Source: JAJFJD01 sp965228975
GTDB taxonomy: Bacteria; Pseudomonadota; Alphaproteobacteria; UBA8366
Assembly: GCA_965228975.1 (NCBI GenBank)
Contig: OZ245851.1
Location: 2,542,001-2,606,000, forward strand
Direction of reading: 5' to 3'
DNA: 64,000 nucleotides
The notes beneath the pieces are model-generated. The model did not search any database. It was given only the letters and a program-made list of their open reading frames with translations, and was not told the origin of the DNA. Both the position numbers and the translations under genes were made by a program. This document shows positions 45,785 through 55,963 of the stretch, one piece after another; position 1 is the stretch's first letter; every line of letters starts with the position of its first letter.

Positions 45785-46129
45785 ATCCGTCACAATCAGC
45801 TCTTTCACAGCTTTTGCTCTATCGCCTCGCGGCTACTTGAGAGCAAAACCTGATCGGTGCAGACCGCAACAGATCGATTCAGCGATCATAAAACCCGCGT
45901 CGCTCCAAACAGACATGAGACAAACTACGCACTCATATAGGCGAAAGCCGATAGTGCACGTAATAGTTCACGCCCGAATCAGAGCAACTACGTCAAAACC
46001 CTCTTCACAATGTCAAACAACAAAACTCTTTGTCCGCGCTACCGGCCGCCGGCCTACTTGAGCGCCGGCGCCAAGCGCCTGTCATCCTTCGACGAGTATC
46101 CTCATGTGGCTTTACCGGTAGCGCCACAA
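45785..46129. other. 23S to tRNA-Ala spacer with palindromic repeats
   Basis: No gene. Three more copies of the rrn-spacer palindrome: 45816-45844 (GCTCT/AGAGC ends), 45929-45957 (inverted, GCACT/AGTGC) and 46036-46065 (GCGCT/AGCGC). Part of the leader that pairs around 23S processing sites is expected here. Confidence 0.7.
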
Positions 46130-46205
46130 TGGTGGAGCCAACCGGGATCGAACCGGTGACCTCCTGCTTGCAAAGCAGGCGCTCTCCCAGCTGAGCTATG
46201 GCCCC
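46130..46205 (-). tRNA. tRNA-Ala (anticodon TGC)
   Basis: 76 nt with encoded CCA, starting GGGGCCATAGCTC; in the rrn internal spacer between 23S and tRNA-Ile. Confidence 0.95.
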
Positions 46206-46247
46206 GTAACTCTTTCCCCTCGGACCCCCAACAGGGGCTCCTCGCGG

Positions 46248-46297
46248 AAGCAGGCGCTGCGACGCTGCGCGTCACAGCCCAGCTGAGCTATGGCCCC
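46248..46297 (-). repeat. Partial duplicate of the tRNA-Ala 5' half
   Basis: 46277-46297 repeats the first 20 bases of tRNA-Ala, and 46248-46259 repeats part of its anticodon arm, with unrelated bases between. It is not a functional tRNA. Confidence 0.7.
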
Positions 46298-46302
46298 TTC
46301 AA

Positions 46303-46379
<77 letters not shown>

Positions 46380-46389
46380 TCTTAGATAT

Positions 46390-46501
46390 GTCCTATCGCC
46401 TATCGGCTGCTTGAGGACACTTTAATGGTCCTACCGCCTATCGGCTGCTTGAGGACGTGTTCATTGGCCCTATCGCTCGCTGTAGCTCGCTACTTGAGGG
46501 C
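46390..46501. repeat. Palindromic rrn-spacer repeats, cluster 2 (3 copies)
   Basis: Copies at 46390-46418 and 46428-46456 (ends GTCCT/AGGAC) and 46467-46501 (ends GCCCT/AGGGC) in the 16S to tRNA-Ile spacer. Same core as the other rrn-spacer copies. Confidence 0.75.
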
Positions 46502-46658
46502 AAAACAGTCAGAATCTCATGTAGCTCAAAGAGCGGTAGATTCTGACTGAATAACAAGTCTCGTCGAAGGAAGGGATGCGGAGGCGGCGGCCATGATGTT
46601 TTTTACAGGAGTTGATGTAAGTGAACGCGAATAGCAGAAACAAGTTCCGCTACGCGCG

Positions 46659-48160
<1,502 letters not shown>

Positions 48161-48575
48161 AAATCAGGCGCCAAACAAAACGCCCAACAAACACGGATCC
48201 TTACACTCAAAGTATTACTCTTTGGCTCGCTTCACGTCCCAACCAGACCAAGCAGTCCAGCCGGGACACATAAAGGCTCGCTTAAAAGAGATACACAGAC
48301 TGCAAAAAAACCGATCCGTGCAAAAAAAACAGCACAAACCGCCGCCCGCGCATCCCTTCCAATTCATTCACTTGTCAAACAACAGGCGACAACGCTGGAC
48401 CGGTTTTGTCCTGCCGCATCATCCTATTTGAAGGAGATCGTGCCAGAACCGGTTGCCAGTTCAAGCACGGTCGCAAGAGAAGAATATAACGCCGGAACCC
48501 CTATTCGGCAACGGCCTAATGTCGTCTCGCGACAATTTTCTTATCCACCGGCTTATCCACAGGCCGAACCGCCGC
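48161..48575 (-). promoter_or_regulatory. rrn leader and promoter region
   Basis: About 415 bp between DUF1489 and 16S without a gene. A TTGACA (minus strand, 48378-48373) may be a -35 of the rrn promoter, although the -10 at the right distance is poor. Farther up are TTATCCACC (48541) and TTATCCACA (48553), DnaA-box-like sequences. Confidence 0.35.
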
Positions 48576-49010
48576 CTAAAGAAGGCCGAGATCCCGCAGC
48601 TCCTCGATCATTTCCTCCGGCATCTCCTGGTCGGCCTGCCCGCGCATGCGGTCGGGCGGCGCATCCTTGGTCTCCAGATAACGCCAGCCCTGGAAGGGCC
48701 GGTGCGGCCAGGGATCGGTCGGGACAAGACCCGGTTCCAGCATGAGACGGCAAAATTTCCGCCCTTCCTCATCCACATCGGACTCGAAGCCGATCAGCCG
48801 CTGCCGCGCGCGCGTCCGGCCCTTGATGATCCAATAGATCGAGCCGCCGTCGAGCAATTCCTCGCTGCGCCGGGGCATATGCCGGGTGCGATGGAACAAC
48901 CGGCCCGCGCGCCCCTCGGCCGCCGCTTGCCGGAGCCGCCCTTCCTGTACCCGGGTTAGATGATCGATATTCTCGATCCCGACCGAAAGCTTGATCAGAT
49001 GAACCGTCAT
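48576..49010 (-). CDS. DUF1489 family protein
   Basis: 144 residues from ATG 49010; an upstream in-frame start would overlap the liuD end and lacks family similarity. It matches the alphaproteobacterial DUF1489 family: start MTVHLIKLSVGIENIDHL, then RHMPRRSEELLDGGSIYWII, KGRTRARQRLIGFE, GRKFCRLMLEPGLVPTDPWP and RPFQGWRYLETKDAPPD. No signal peptide, so cytoplasmic. Function unknown. It lies 13 bp downstream of liuD and is probably the last gene of the run. Confidence 0.85.
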   Translation of the reverse strand: MTVHLIKLSVGIENIDHLTRVQEGRLRQAAAEGRAGRLFHRTRHMPRRSEELLDGGSIYWIIKGRTRARQRLIGFESDVDEEGRKFCRLMLEPGLVPTDPWPHRPFQGWRYLETKDAPPDRMRGQADQEMPEEMIEELRDLGLL

Positions 49011-49023
49011 CACCGCCGAGTCC

Positions 49024-51039
49024 TCACGCCGCCCCACCGTCCGGCGCGTCGAGGACGACCAATTCCGCCCCCTCCTCGACCTGCTGCCCGACGGCGAAAT
49101 GGACCGCGGCCACAACGCCGTCCGACGGCGCGGTAATGACATGCTCCATCTTCATGGCTTCCAGCACCATCAACGGCGCACCGCGCGCGACCGAGGCGCC
49201 GGCTTCCACATGCACCTGCACGACCGCCGCCGGCAATGGCGCGGTGAGCTTGCCGCCCCCCGCCTCCCCCTGCGCGGATGGCGCATCGGGGTCGCGCAGA
49301 ACCAAACACCGCGCGCGGCCGTCGATCAGGACGTGGCGTTCCGAACCCCGTTCGATGACGCGGCCCTTGATGGTCCGCCGGCCGAGCATCGCACGCACGG
49401 TGCCGTCGGCAGCGAGCCCTCCGGAGACCCTGTAGGTGTCGTCGGGCAGCCCAAGCAGCAATTCATCCCCGTCCCATTCGGTGGAAACGGTTGCGTCGCT
49501 CTCGCCGTCTCGAAACCGATGAAGAACGGGCGCACGGCCGAACCCTCGCCATCCATCCCTGCGGCGCCACGGCGAATACGGGTCGCCCCCCGACCCAGCG
49601 CCGCCCCGCTCGGCGAGCGCCTCGTAAACACCGGCAAGAATGAGGGCATCGGTCCCCGGCGGTTCCGACGCAGCCATCAGTTCCGCGCGATGGAGGTGAA
49701 CGAAGGTCGTATCGACATCACCCTCCTGAAAAGACGGATGCCCCAACAATCCGGTGAGAAAGGCCAAATTCGTTGCTGGCCCAATCACCTCGGTCTGCTT
49801 GAGTCCTTGTTCGAGGGCTGACAACGCGGCCGCACGCGTCCCGCCGGATGCGATCACCTTTGCGATCATCGGATCATAATGCCGCGTCACGGTATCGCCC
49901 TCGCGAACGCCGGTATCGACCCGGACCGGCGATCCGTCGCCGGGGAATCGAAGATGGTCGAGACGGCCGGTCGACGGCAGGAAGTCCCGCCGGTGATCCT
50001 CTGCGTACAACCGCACTTCGACCGCATGGCCGTTCGCGCGAATGTCCGCTTGCGTCTTCGGCAGCGTGCCACCCGCCGCCACGTCGAGCTGCCACGCCAC
50101 GAGATCGATTCCCGTGATCATTTCCGTTACCGGGTGCTCTACCTGTAACCGCGTGTTCATCTCGAGGAAATAGAATCCGCCTTCGTCGGACATTGCATCC
50201 CGGTCGACGATGAACTCGACGGTACCTGCGCCCACATAATCGACCCGGCGTGCGACGTCGATCGCCGCCTCGCCCATGGCTTTTCGCAAAGCATCGCTCA
50301 CGCCGGGCGCCGGCGCTTCCTCAATGATCTTCTGGTGACGGCGCTGTACGGAACAATCCCGCTCGAACAGATGAACGATATTGCCGTGGCTGTCGCCGAA
50401 TACCTGCAACTCGACATGGCGCGGCCGGGCGATGAATTTCTCGATCAGGACCCGCCCGTCGCCGAACGCCGCCTTGGCCTCGCGGCTGGCGCTGTCCAGC
50501 GCATCTTCGAAAAGCGATGCCTCCCGCACCATCCGCATGCCGCGCCCGCCGCCGCCCGCCGACGCCTTGATCATCACCGGATAGCCGATCTCGTCCGCCG
50601 CCGCCTTGAGGTCGCCGCGCCCTTGCGACAGGCCGTTGTAACCGGGCACCACCGGCACGCCGGCGTCCTGTGCGAGCGCCTTCGCCTCGATCTTCGACCC
50701 CATCGCCCGAATCGCTGCCGGAGACGGACCGACGAAAACGATTCCGGCCGTTGCACAAGCCTCGGCGAACTCGGCATTTTCCGACAAAAACCCGTATCCG
50801 GGATGAACAGCGTCGGCCCCGCTCTCGCGCGCCACGGCCAACACGCGTTCGACGGAGAGATAGCTCTCCGCCGCCAGGGCCGGTCCGATCCGATACGCTT
50901 CGTCCGCCAAATCGACATGCCGGGCGCCCACATCGGCGTCCGAATAGACCGCGATCGTGCGCATACCCATGTCGCGCGCGGTTCGGATGACGCGGCAGGC
51001 GATTTCGCCCCGGTTGGCGATGAGAAGCCGTTTGAACAT
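49024..51039 (-). CDS. liuD: Methylcrotonyl-CoA carboxylase, biotin-carrying alpha subunit
   Basis: 671 residues. The biotin carboxylase domain comes first: start MFKRLLIANRGEIACRVIRT, ATP-grasp signatures IKASAGGGGRGMRMV and ERDCSVQRRHQKIIEEAPAP, catalytic EMNTRLQVEHPVTEMITG. A central BT-type domain and a C-terminal biotinyl domain with AMKMEH follow (biotinylated Lys about 630). It carboxylates methylcrotonyl-CoA in leucine degradation together with the beta subunit at 54352. Substrate choice (methylcrotonyl rather than propionyl or acetyl) is inferred from the liuA/B/C neighbourhood. It lies 6 bp after the channel gene, in the same operon. Confidence 0.88.
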   Translation of the reverse strand: MFKRLLIANRGEIACRVIRTARDMGMRTIAVYSDADVGARHVDLADEAYRIGPALAAESYLSVERVLAVARESGADAVHPGYGFLSENAEFAEACATAGIVFVGPSPAAIRAMGSKIEAKALAQDAGVPVVPGYNGLSQGRGDLKAAADEIGYPVMIKASAGGGGRGMRMVREASLFEDALDSASREAKAAFGDGRVLIEKFIARPRHVELQVFGDSHGNIVHLFERDCSVQRRHQKIIEEAPAPGVSDALRKAMGEAAIDVARRVDYVGAGTVEFIVDRDAMSDEGGFYFLEMNTRLQVEHPVTEMITGIDLVAWQLDVAAGGTLPKTQADIRANGHAVEVRLYAEDHRRDFLPSTGRLDHLRFPGDGSPVRVDTGVREGDTVTRHYDPMIAKVIASGGTRAAALSALEQGLKQTEVIGPATNLAFLTGLLGHPSFQEGDVDTTFVHLHRAELMAASEPPGTDALILAGVYEALAERGGAGSGGDPYSPWRRRDGWRGFGRAPVLHRFRDGESDATVSTEWDGDELLLGLPDDTYRVSGGLAADGTVRAMLGRRTIKGRVIERGSERHVLIDGRARCLVLRDPDAPSAQGEAGGGKLTAPLPAAVVQVHVEAGASVARGAPLMVLEAMKMEHVITAPSDGVVAAVHFAVGQQVEEGAELVVLDAPDGGAA

Positions 51040-51045
51040 GGGCCG

Positions 51046-51957
51046 CTAGGATCTTCCCTTATGGTTGCGGGTATAGGCGATGATTTCGGAGAAGCCGAAC
51101 AATAGCAACAGCACGCCGCTAACGATCTGGATCGAGACGATTACCCGGACCGAGTCCGAAAGCGGCACCACATCGCCGTACCCAACCGTGCTTAAGGTAA
51201 TGACCGAGAAGTACAGGGCCTGGGAAAAAGTGATCGTCGTCGGCACATCGCCGACAAGGAAAAGCGGGTCATCGGTATACCGATCCAATATGCGATAGAT
51301 GCAGCCGAAGACGATGACCTGCAGCGAATAGAAGGTGAAGAAGGCGAATGCCGGCACCAGCAACTTCGCCGCGCTCTGAAAGAATTCCTCGAACAGAAGG
51401 CCGGAGTCGAGCAGGAAAACCGCGATATCGCGACTGGCCATGAACACAATGACCGCGAGCGACGCCATCGCCGCCAGGAAGATGATCGTCACCGTTTGTT
51501 GCTCGGCCACATGTTCCGGCACCAGGAAGGTCAACGCACCGATGATCGACACCGGCAACAGCCAGAGGAACGTCCGGCCGAGATGGCGTTCGTCGCGCAA
51601 TCGCTCGGATTGCACGATCGATTGGAGTTCCGCCCGTTTAAGAACCGCGCCGCCCAGGAAAGCGAGGATCGGAAAACTGAAGCCGAGATGGAAAGCCCAC
51701 GGGCTGGCGTCGTAAAAGTTCGTCACGACGAAGAAAACATAGAAACACGCGTAGACGCCGAGAAAGTTGGCCAATGAGATCGCGAAGAATCCGCTTCCCC
51801 GAAAGACCAGATGGAAAGTCGCGACGGCGAGCGAGAGGATCAGCAGCATGACGAGCTGAAAGATCGTGCCGATTTCACCGGCCGCGAGCGCGATCAGGCC
51901 GAGCAGCAGTACCGTGAATCCGGTTCCAACCAGACGGGGCGGCTGCTTCCGCGTCAC
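51046..51957 (-). CDS. K+-channel-like membrane protein in the liu operon
   Basis: 303 residues from GTG 51957, chosen because GGAGG lies 7 bp upstream and GTGA overlaps the stop of the previous gene. Five or six hydrophobic helices (LVGTGFTVLLLGLIALAAGE, FQLVMLLILSLAVATFHLVF, SIIGALTFLVPE and others) are followed by a pore: AFFTFYSLQVIVFGCIYRIL, the selectivity filter TLSTVGYGD and a last helix IVSGVLLLLFGFSEIIAY. The filter TVGYGD is a classic potassium signature. There is no large C-terminal ligand domain. The inner-membrane position is clear; why it is coupled to acyl-CoA genes is unknown. Confidence 0.8.
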   Translation of the reverse strand: MTRKQPPRLVGTGFTVLLLGLIALAAGEIGTIFQLVMLLILSLAVATFHLVFRGSGFFAISLANFLGVYACFYVFFVVTNFYDASPWAFHLGFSFPILAFLGGAVLKRAELQSIVQSERLRDERHLGRTFLWLLPVSIIGALTFLVPEHVAEQQTVTIIFLAAMASLAVIVFMASRDIAVFLLDSGLLFEEFFQSAAKLLVPAFAFFTFYSLQVIVFGCIYRILDRYTDDPLFLVGDVPTTITFSQALYFSVITLSTVGYGDVVPLSDSVRVIVSIQIVSGVLLLLFGFSEIIAYTRNHKGRS

Positions 51958-52748
51958 GCATCCACCTCCATCGCCCAAGTAGGCGGCCGTTTCCCGATGA
52001 AGGCATCCGCGCCTTCCAAGGCCTGCTCGCTGCCGCGCCCGGCGACGAACGCTTCCAACGTACGGTCGATCATGCCGCGATCGATCGGAGGATAGCCGTT
52101 CTCGCCAATCGACGCCTTGCTTTCCGCCAATCCGCCCGGAGAGTTCATCAGGATGTTGTCCGCCACCGCCGCCACCTTATCGTCGAGCGAGTCGTCCACG
52201 ACGATATCCGCCAACCCGATCCGGAACGCTTCGGCGGCCGACATCACTTCGCCGGTCAGGCACCAGCGCCGACACTCGCGCTGCCCCAATCGGCCAAGCA
52301 GATACGGCACCATCAAGGATGGCGTGAAGCCGTACCGCGCTTCGGTGATCGCGAACTTCGCCGCACTCTCGGCGATGACGACATCGCAGGCGGCCGCCAC
52401 CGCGACACCGCCGCCATAGGCGCCGCCCTGGACGCGCGCGATAACCGGTTGTGAGGCGGCATAGATCGCCTCCCCCATCGCCGCGTATTTCCTGGCGTCC
52501 GCCAAGTTGTCTTCATGCGATAGACCACCGGCCCATTTCAGGTAATTGAGGTCGGCGCCCGAACAAAATACCGGCCCATTACCGGCGATCACGATGACCC
52601 GAACGGCCGAATCCGCCGTCGCCTGCGCCATCGCGTCGTTAAAGGCCGAGATTTCGTCGGCGTTAAAGGCGTTCAACGCTTCCGGCCGGTTCAAGGTCAA
52701 CGTCGCAACGCCGCGATCGTCGACGGTCATCAACACTTCGTCGCTCAT
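51954..52748 (-). CDS. Enoyl-CoA hydratase/isomerase family protein
   Basis: 264 residues of the crotonase fold: VATLTLNRPEALNAFNADEI, the oxyanion region GNGPVFCSGADLNYLKW, GGAYGGGVAVAAACDVVIAE and FAITEARYGFTPSL, with Glu in the TEARYGF segment. ATG 52748 overlaps the stop of the upstream hydratase by four bases (ATGA), so translation is coupled. One of three crotonase genes in a row here; its exact acyl-CoA substrate cannot be read from sequence. Probably part of leucine or related branched acyl-CoA breakdown. Confidence 0.85.
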   Translation of the reverse strand: MSDEVLMTVDDRGVATLTLNRPEALNAFNADEISAFNDAMAQATADSAVRVIVIAGNGPVFCSGADLNYLKWAGGLSHEDNLADARKYAAMGEAIYAASQPVIARVQGGAYGGGVAVAAACDVVIAESAAKFAITEARYGFTPSLMVPYLLGRLGQRECRRWCLTGEVMSAAEAFRIGLADIVVDDSLDDKVAAVADNILMNSPGGLAESKASIGENGYPPIDRGMIDRTLEAFVAGRGSEQALEGADAFIGKRPPTWAMEVDA

Positions 52749-53545
52749 CCTGCCTGTCCCGGATACCAGCTGGGGTTTCGCTTCTCGACGAAGCTGCGCA
52801 AACCTTCGTCCGCTTCGTCGGTCTGCCGTTTCAACGCGTGTTGGACGGCAAGCGCCTCCGCCCTATCGTCCGGCACGGCGATACCCGCAATGTCCTTGAT
52901 CAGTTTCTTCGTCTCACGCAGCGCCGCCGGCCCACCGGAGAGGATCGCCTCGATCAACGGGGCCGCCGCCGTATCCAGTTCGCCGACCGGACAGACCGCG
53001 TTCACCAGCCCCATCTCATAGGCTTGTTGCGCGCCGAACCGCTCGCAGGTGAGCGAATAGCGGCGCACGTTATGCTGCCCCATGCAGGCGTTGAGTTGCG
53101 GAAATATCGGGCCGGCCATGACGCCCCAACGCGCCTCGGTAATCGAAAATATCGCATCCTCGGATGCGATCACGATATCGCAAGCAGCGATGATCCCCGT
53201 GCCGCCGCCGAAGCAACCGCCGTGGACCAAGGCCATCGTCGGTTTCGGGAACTCGTTCAAGCCCCGCACCGCATCCGTCGTTCGGCGGGAAATTTCGAGG
53301 TTCTCCTCCGGCGTCATCTTGGAAACCTGCTTCAGCCATTTAAGATCGGCGCCCGCCTGGAAATGACGGCCGTTGCCGCGCAGCAAGACCAAGCGTACCG
53401 AATCATCGACCGCGAGCTTACCCGCCGTCTCAAGAACGCCCTGTATGAACTCTGCATTATAGGCGTTATTGACCTCGGGCCGATTGAAGGTGATCGTCGC
53501 GACGCCGCGCGAATCCGTCTCGCACAGAATAATGGGTTCCGCCAT
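52745..53545 (-). CDS. Enoyl-CoA hydratase/isomerase family protein
   Basis: 266 residues; ATG 53545 follows GGAGGG at about 9 bp. Crotonase-fold signatures: VATITFNRPEVNNAYNAEFI, GNGRHFQAGADLKWLKQV, GGCFGGGTGIIAACDIVIAS, FSITEARWGVMAGPIFP and a C-terminal FVEKRNPSWYPGQAG. It begins right after the liuC stop and overlaps the next hydratase by four bases. Substrate not assignable from sequence; it is paralogous to its neighbours rather than a recent copy. Confidence 0.85.
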   Translation of the reverse strand: MAEPIILCETDSRGVATITFNRPEVNNAYNAEFIQGVLETAGKLAVDDSVRLVLLRGNGRHFQAGADLKWLKQVSKMTPEENLEISRRTTDAVRGLNEFPKPTMALVHGGCFGGGTGIIAACDIVIASEDAIFSITEARWGVMAGPIFPQLNACMGQHNVRRYSLTCERFGAQQAYEMGLVNAVCPVGELDTAAAPLIEAILSGGPAALRETKKLIKDIAGIAVPDDRAEALAVQHALKRQTDEADEGLRSFVEKRNPSWYPGQAG

Positions 53546-53548
53546 CAC

Positions 53549-54346
53549 TCAGCCCTCCGCCCCGGCGATCCACGCCGGCCGCCGTTTTTCGAAGAAAGCC
53601 GAGATTCCCTCCTGCCCTTCCGGGGTCGCCCGGATCGCGGCGATGCGCGCCGCGGTATCATTCTGAATATCCTCGGTGATCGGCCCTGCGCATTCGCGGA
53701 TCAAGGTCTTGCACGCCCGCAGCGACGCCGGAGCATTCTTGAGGATGTTCGCGACGATATCGTCCACTGCGCCGTCGAGCGCGTCGGCCGGCACCGCATC
53801 ATGCAGCAAGCCGATTCGCTTGGCCTCGGTCGCGTCGAACCGTTCCGCGGTCTGGAAATAGCGCCGCGCCGCGCCGGCCCCGATTGCCGCGATGAGATAC
53901 GGGCTGATCGCGGCGGCGATCAATCCGAGCCGCACTTCGGTCACGGCGAATTTGGCGTGATCCGCGGCCACCGCGATATCGCAGGCCGCAATCAGGCCCA
54001 GCCCGCCGGCGAAAGCCGAGCCCTGCACCTTGGCGATCGTGGGCGCCGGCAGCGTATTCAGCTTGTCGAACATCCCCGCCATGCGCTTCGCGTCGGCGAC
54101 ATTCTCCGCTTCAGAGAAGGTGCCGATCTCCTTCATCCAGTTAAGGTCGACGCCGGCGCAGAAACTCTTGCCCCCGGCCTGCAACACCACCGCCCGCAAA
54201 CCGTCATGGCCGGCGAGTTCGTCGAAACATTCCCGCAGGCCGATGACCACTTCCTCGTTGAAGCAGTTATGCACCTCCGGCCGGTTGAGGGTCACGGTCG
54301 CCACGCCACGCCCATCGATTTCCATAAGGACCGTCTTGCTTGTCAT
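53549..54346 (-). CDS. liuC: Methylglutaconyl-CoA hydratase
   Basis: 265 residues from ATG 54346, 5 bp after liuB. A crotonase-fold protein with the LiuC-type pattern: VATVTLNRPEVHNCFNEEVV, FCAGVDLNWMKEIGTFSEAE, LPAPTIAKVQGSAFAGGLGL, FAVTEVRLGLIAAAISPYLI, GAARRYFQTAERFDA. It hydrates 3-methylglutaconyl-CoA to HMG-CoA after the carboxylase step. The choice of this copy as liuC among the three crotonases rests on sequence pattern and on its place directly behind liuB. The HMG-CoA lyase (liuE) is not in the window. Confidence 0.8.
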   Translation of the reverse strand: MTSKTVLMEIDGRGVATVTLNRPEVHNCFNEEVVIGLRECFDELAGHDGLRAVVLQAGGKSFCAGVDLNWMKEIGTFSEAENVADAKRMAGMFDKLNTLPAPTIAKVQGSAFAGGLGLIAACDIAVAADHAKFAVTEVRLGLIAAAISPYLIAAIGAGAARRYFQTAERFDATEAKRIGLLHDAVPADALDGAVDDIVANILKNAPASLRACKTLIRECAGPITEDIQNDTAARIAAIRATPEGQEGISAFFEKRRPAWIAGAEG

Positions 54347-54351
54347 TCCCA

Positions 54352-55959
54352 CTACATCCTGAACACACCAAACCGCGTTTCTTCTATCGGCGCGTTCAGC
54401 GCCGCCGACAATCCCAGGCCGAGATAGGTGCGTGTCTCGGCAGGATCGATGACCCCGTCGTCCCACAACCGGGCGCTCGCGTAATACGGATGCCCCTGCC
54501 GCTCATACTGTTCGAGGATGGGCTGTTTGAAGGCTTCCTCGTCTTGCTGGCTCCAGCTTTCACCGCTGCGCTCCAGGCCGTCCCGCCGCACCTGCGCCAG
54601 CACGTTGGCCGCCTGCCCGCCGCCCATGACCGATATACGCGCATTCGGCCACATCCACAGGAAGCGCGGCGAATAGGCCCGGCCGCACATGGCATAATTC
54701 CCGGCGCCGTACGATCCGCCAATGATCACGGTCAATTTCGGCACATTCGCGCAGGCCACCGCCATCACCAACTTGGCGCCGTCCTTCGCGATGCCGCCCG
54801 CCTCGTATTTCTTGCCGACCATGAAACCCGAAATGTTCTGCAGGAAGATCAAAGGCACGCCGCGCTGGCAGCATAGTTCGATGAAATGCGCACCCTTGAG
54901 CGCGGATTCGGAGAATAGGATGCCGTTGTTCGCGATGATCCCGACCGGATACCCGTGAAGCCGGGCGAAACCGCACACCAGCGTCGTGCCGTAGAGCTGC
55001 TTGAATTCATCGAAGTCGCTGCCATCCACGATCCGCGCAATGATCTCGCGCACGTCATACGGTTTGCGGATATCCGCCGGCACGACGCCGTAAAGCTCTT
55101 CCGGATCGCGGATCGGCGCGACGGGCTCGGTCACCTGTAAGGATACCGGTTTGCGCCAGTTCAAGTTACCCACAATACGCCGGCAGATTGCCAGCGCGTG
55201 ATCGTCGTCCTCGGCGTAGTGATCGGTGACCCCGGAGGTCCGGGAATGCACATCCGCACCGCCCAATTCCTCGGCGCTCGTCTCCTCCCCGGTCGCCGCC
55301 TTCACCAGGGCAGGCCCGCCCAGGAAGATCGTCCCCTGCTCCTTCACGATGATCGATTCATCGGACATGGCCGGGACATAGGCGCCACCCGCCGTGCACG
55401 ATCCCAACACCGCGGCGATCTGCGGAATGCCCTGCGCCGACATCGTCGCTTGGTTGAAGAAGATGCGGCCGAAATGCTCGCGGTCCGGAAAGACCTCATC
55501 CTGGTTCGGCAGGTTCGCACCCCCGGAATCGACCAGATAGATGCACGGCAATCGATTCTGAAGCGCGATCTCCTGCGCCCGCAAATGCTTCTTCACGGTG
55601 ACCGGATAATACGTTCCACCCTTGACTGTCGCGTCATTCGCCACGATCACACATTCCACGCCGGAGACCCGCCCGATCCCGGTGATGATTCCCGCCGCCG
55701 CGATCCGGTCGTCATACATGCCATGCGCCGCAAGCGGCGACAGTTCGAGGAAAGGCGCGCCCGGATCAACCAACCGGTCTATCCGGTCCCGCACCAGGAG
55801 TTTCCCGCGCGAGAGGTGACGTTCGCGCGCCGAATCACCGCCGCCCCGCTCTACCGCCGCAATCGTCTTGCGCAGATCGTCGAGAGCGTTCTTCATCGCC
55901 GCCGCATTCTGCCGGAACGCGTCTGCGTTGCTATCGAGGGATGTCGCGATTACAGCCAC
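54352..55959 (-). CDS. liuB: Methylcrotonyl-CoA carboxylase, carboxyltransferase beta subunit
   Basis: 535 residues, the usual length. Carboxyltransferase signatures: ARERHLSRGKLLVRDRIDRL, IVANDATVKGGTYYPVTVKK, LPCIYLVDSGGANLPNQDEV, GSCTAGGAYVPAMSDESIIV, EELGGADVHSRTSGVTDHYA, and in the second half GIIANNGILFSESALKGAHF, LIFLQNISGFMVGKKYEAGG and GSYGAGNYAMCGRAYSPRFL. It transfers the carboxyl group from biotin to methylcrotonyl-CoA, with LiuD (49024) as partner. The gene starts 4 bp behind the decayed metallophosphoesterase, so the operon runs through the pseudogene. Confidence 0.93.
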   Translation of the reverse strand: MAVIATSLDSNADAFRQNAAAMKNALDDLRKTIAAVERGGGDSARERHLSRGKLLVRDRIDRLVDPGAPFLELSPLAAHGMYDDRIAAAGIITGIGRVSGVECVIVANDATVKGGTYYPVTVKKHLRAQEIALQNRLPCIYLVDSGGANLPNQDEVFPDREHFGRIFFNQATMSAQGIPQIAAVLGSCTAGGAYVPAMSDESIIVKEQGTIFLGGPALVKAATGEETSAEELGGADVHSRTSGVTDHYAEDDDHALAICRRIVGNLNWRKPVSLQVTEPVAPIRDPEELYGVVPADIRKPYDVREIIARIVDGSDFDEFKQLYGTTLVCGFARLHGYPVGIIANNGILFSESALKGAHFIELCCQRGVPLIFLQNISGFMVGKKYEAGGIAKDGAKLVMAVACANVPKLTVIIGGSYGAGNYAMCGRAYSPRFLWMWPNARISVMGGGQAANVLAQVRRDGLERSGESWSQQDEEAFKQPILEQYERQGHPYYASARLWDDGVIDPAETRTYLGLGLSAALNAPIEETRFGVFRM

Positions 55960-55963
55960 GGAC

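Noticed and set aside
48541..48561. Replication origin from two DnaA-like boxes
   Set aside because: Only two boxes, no AT-rich unwinding region and no dnaA, hemE or parA neighbours.
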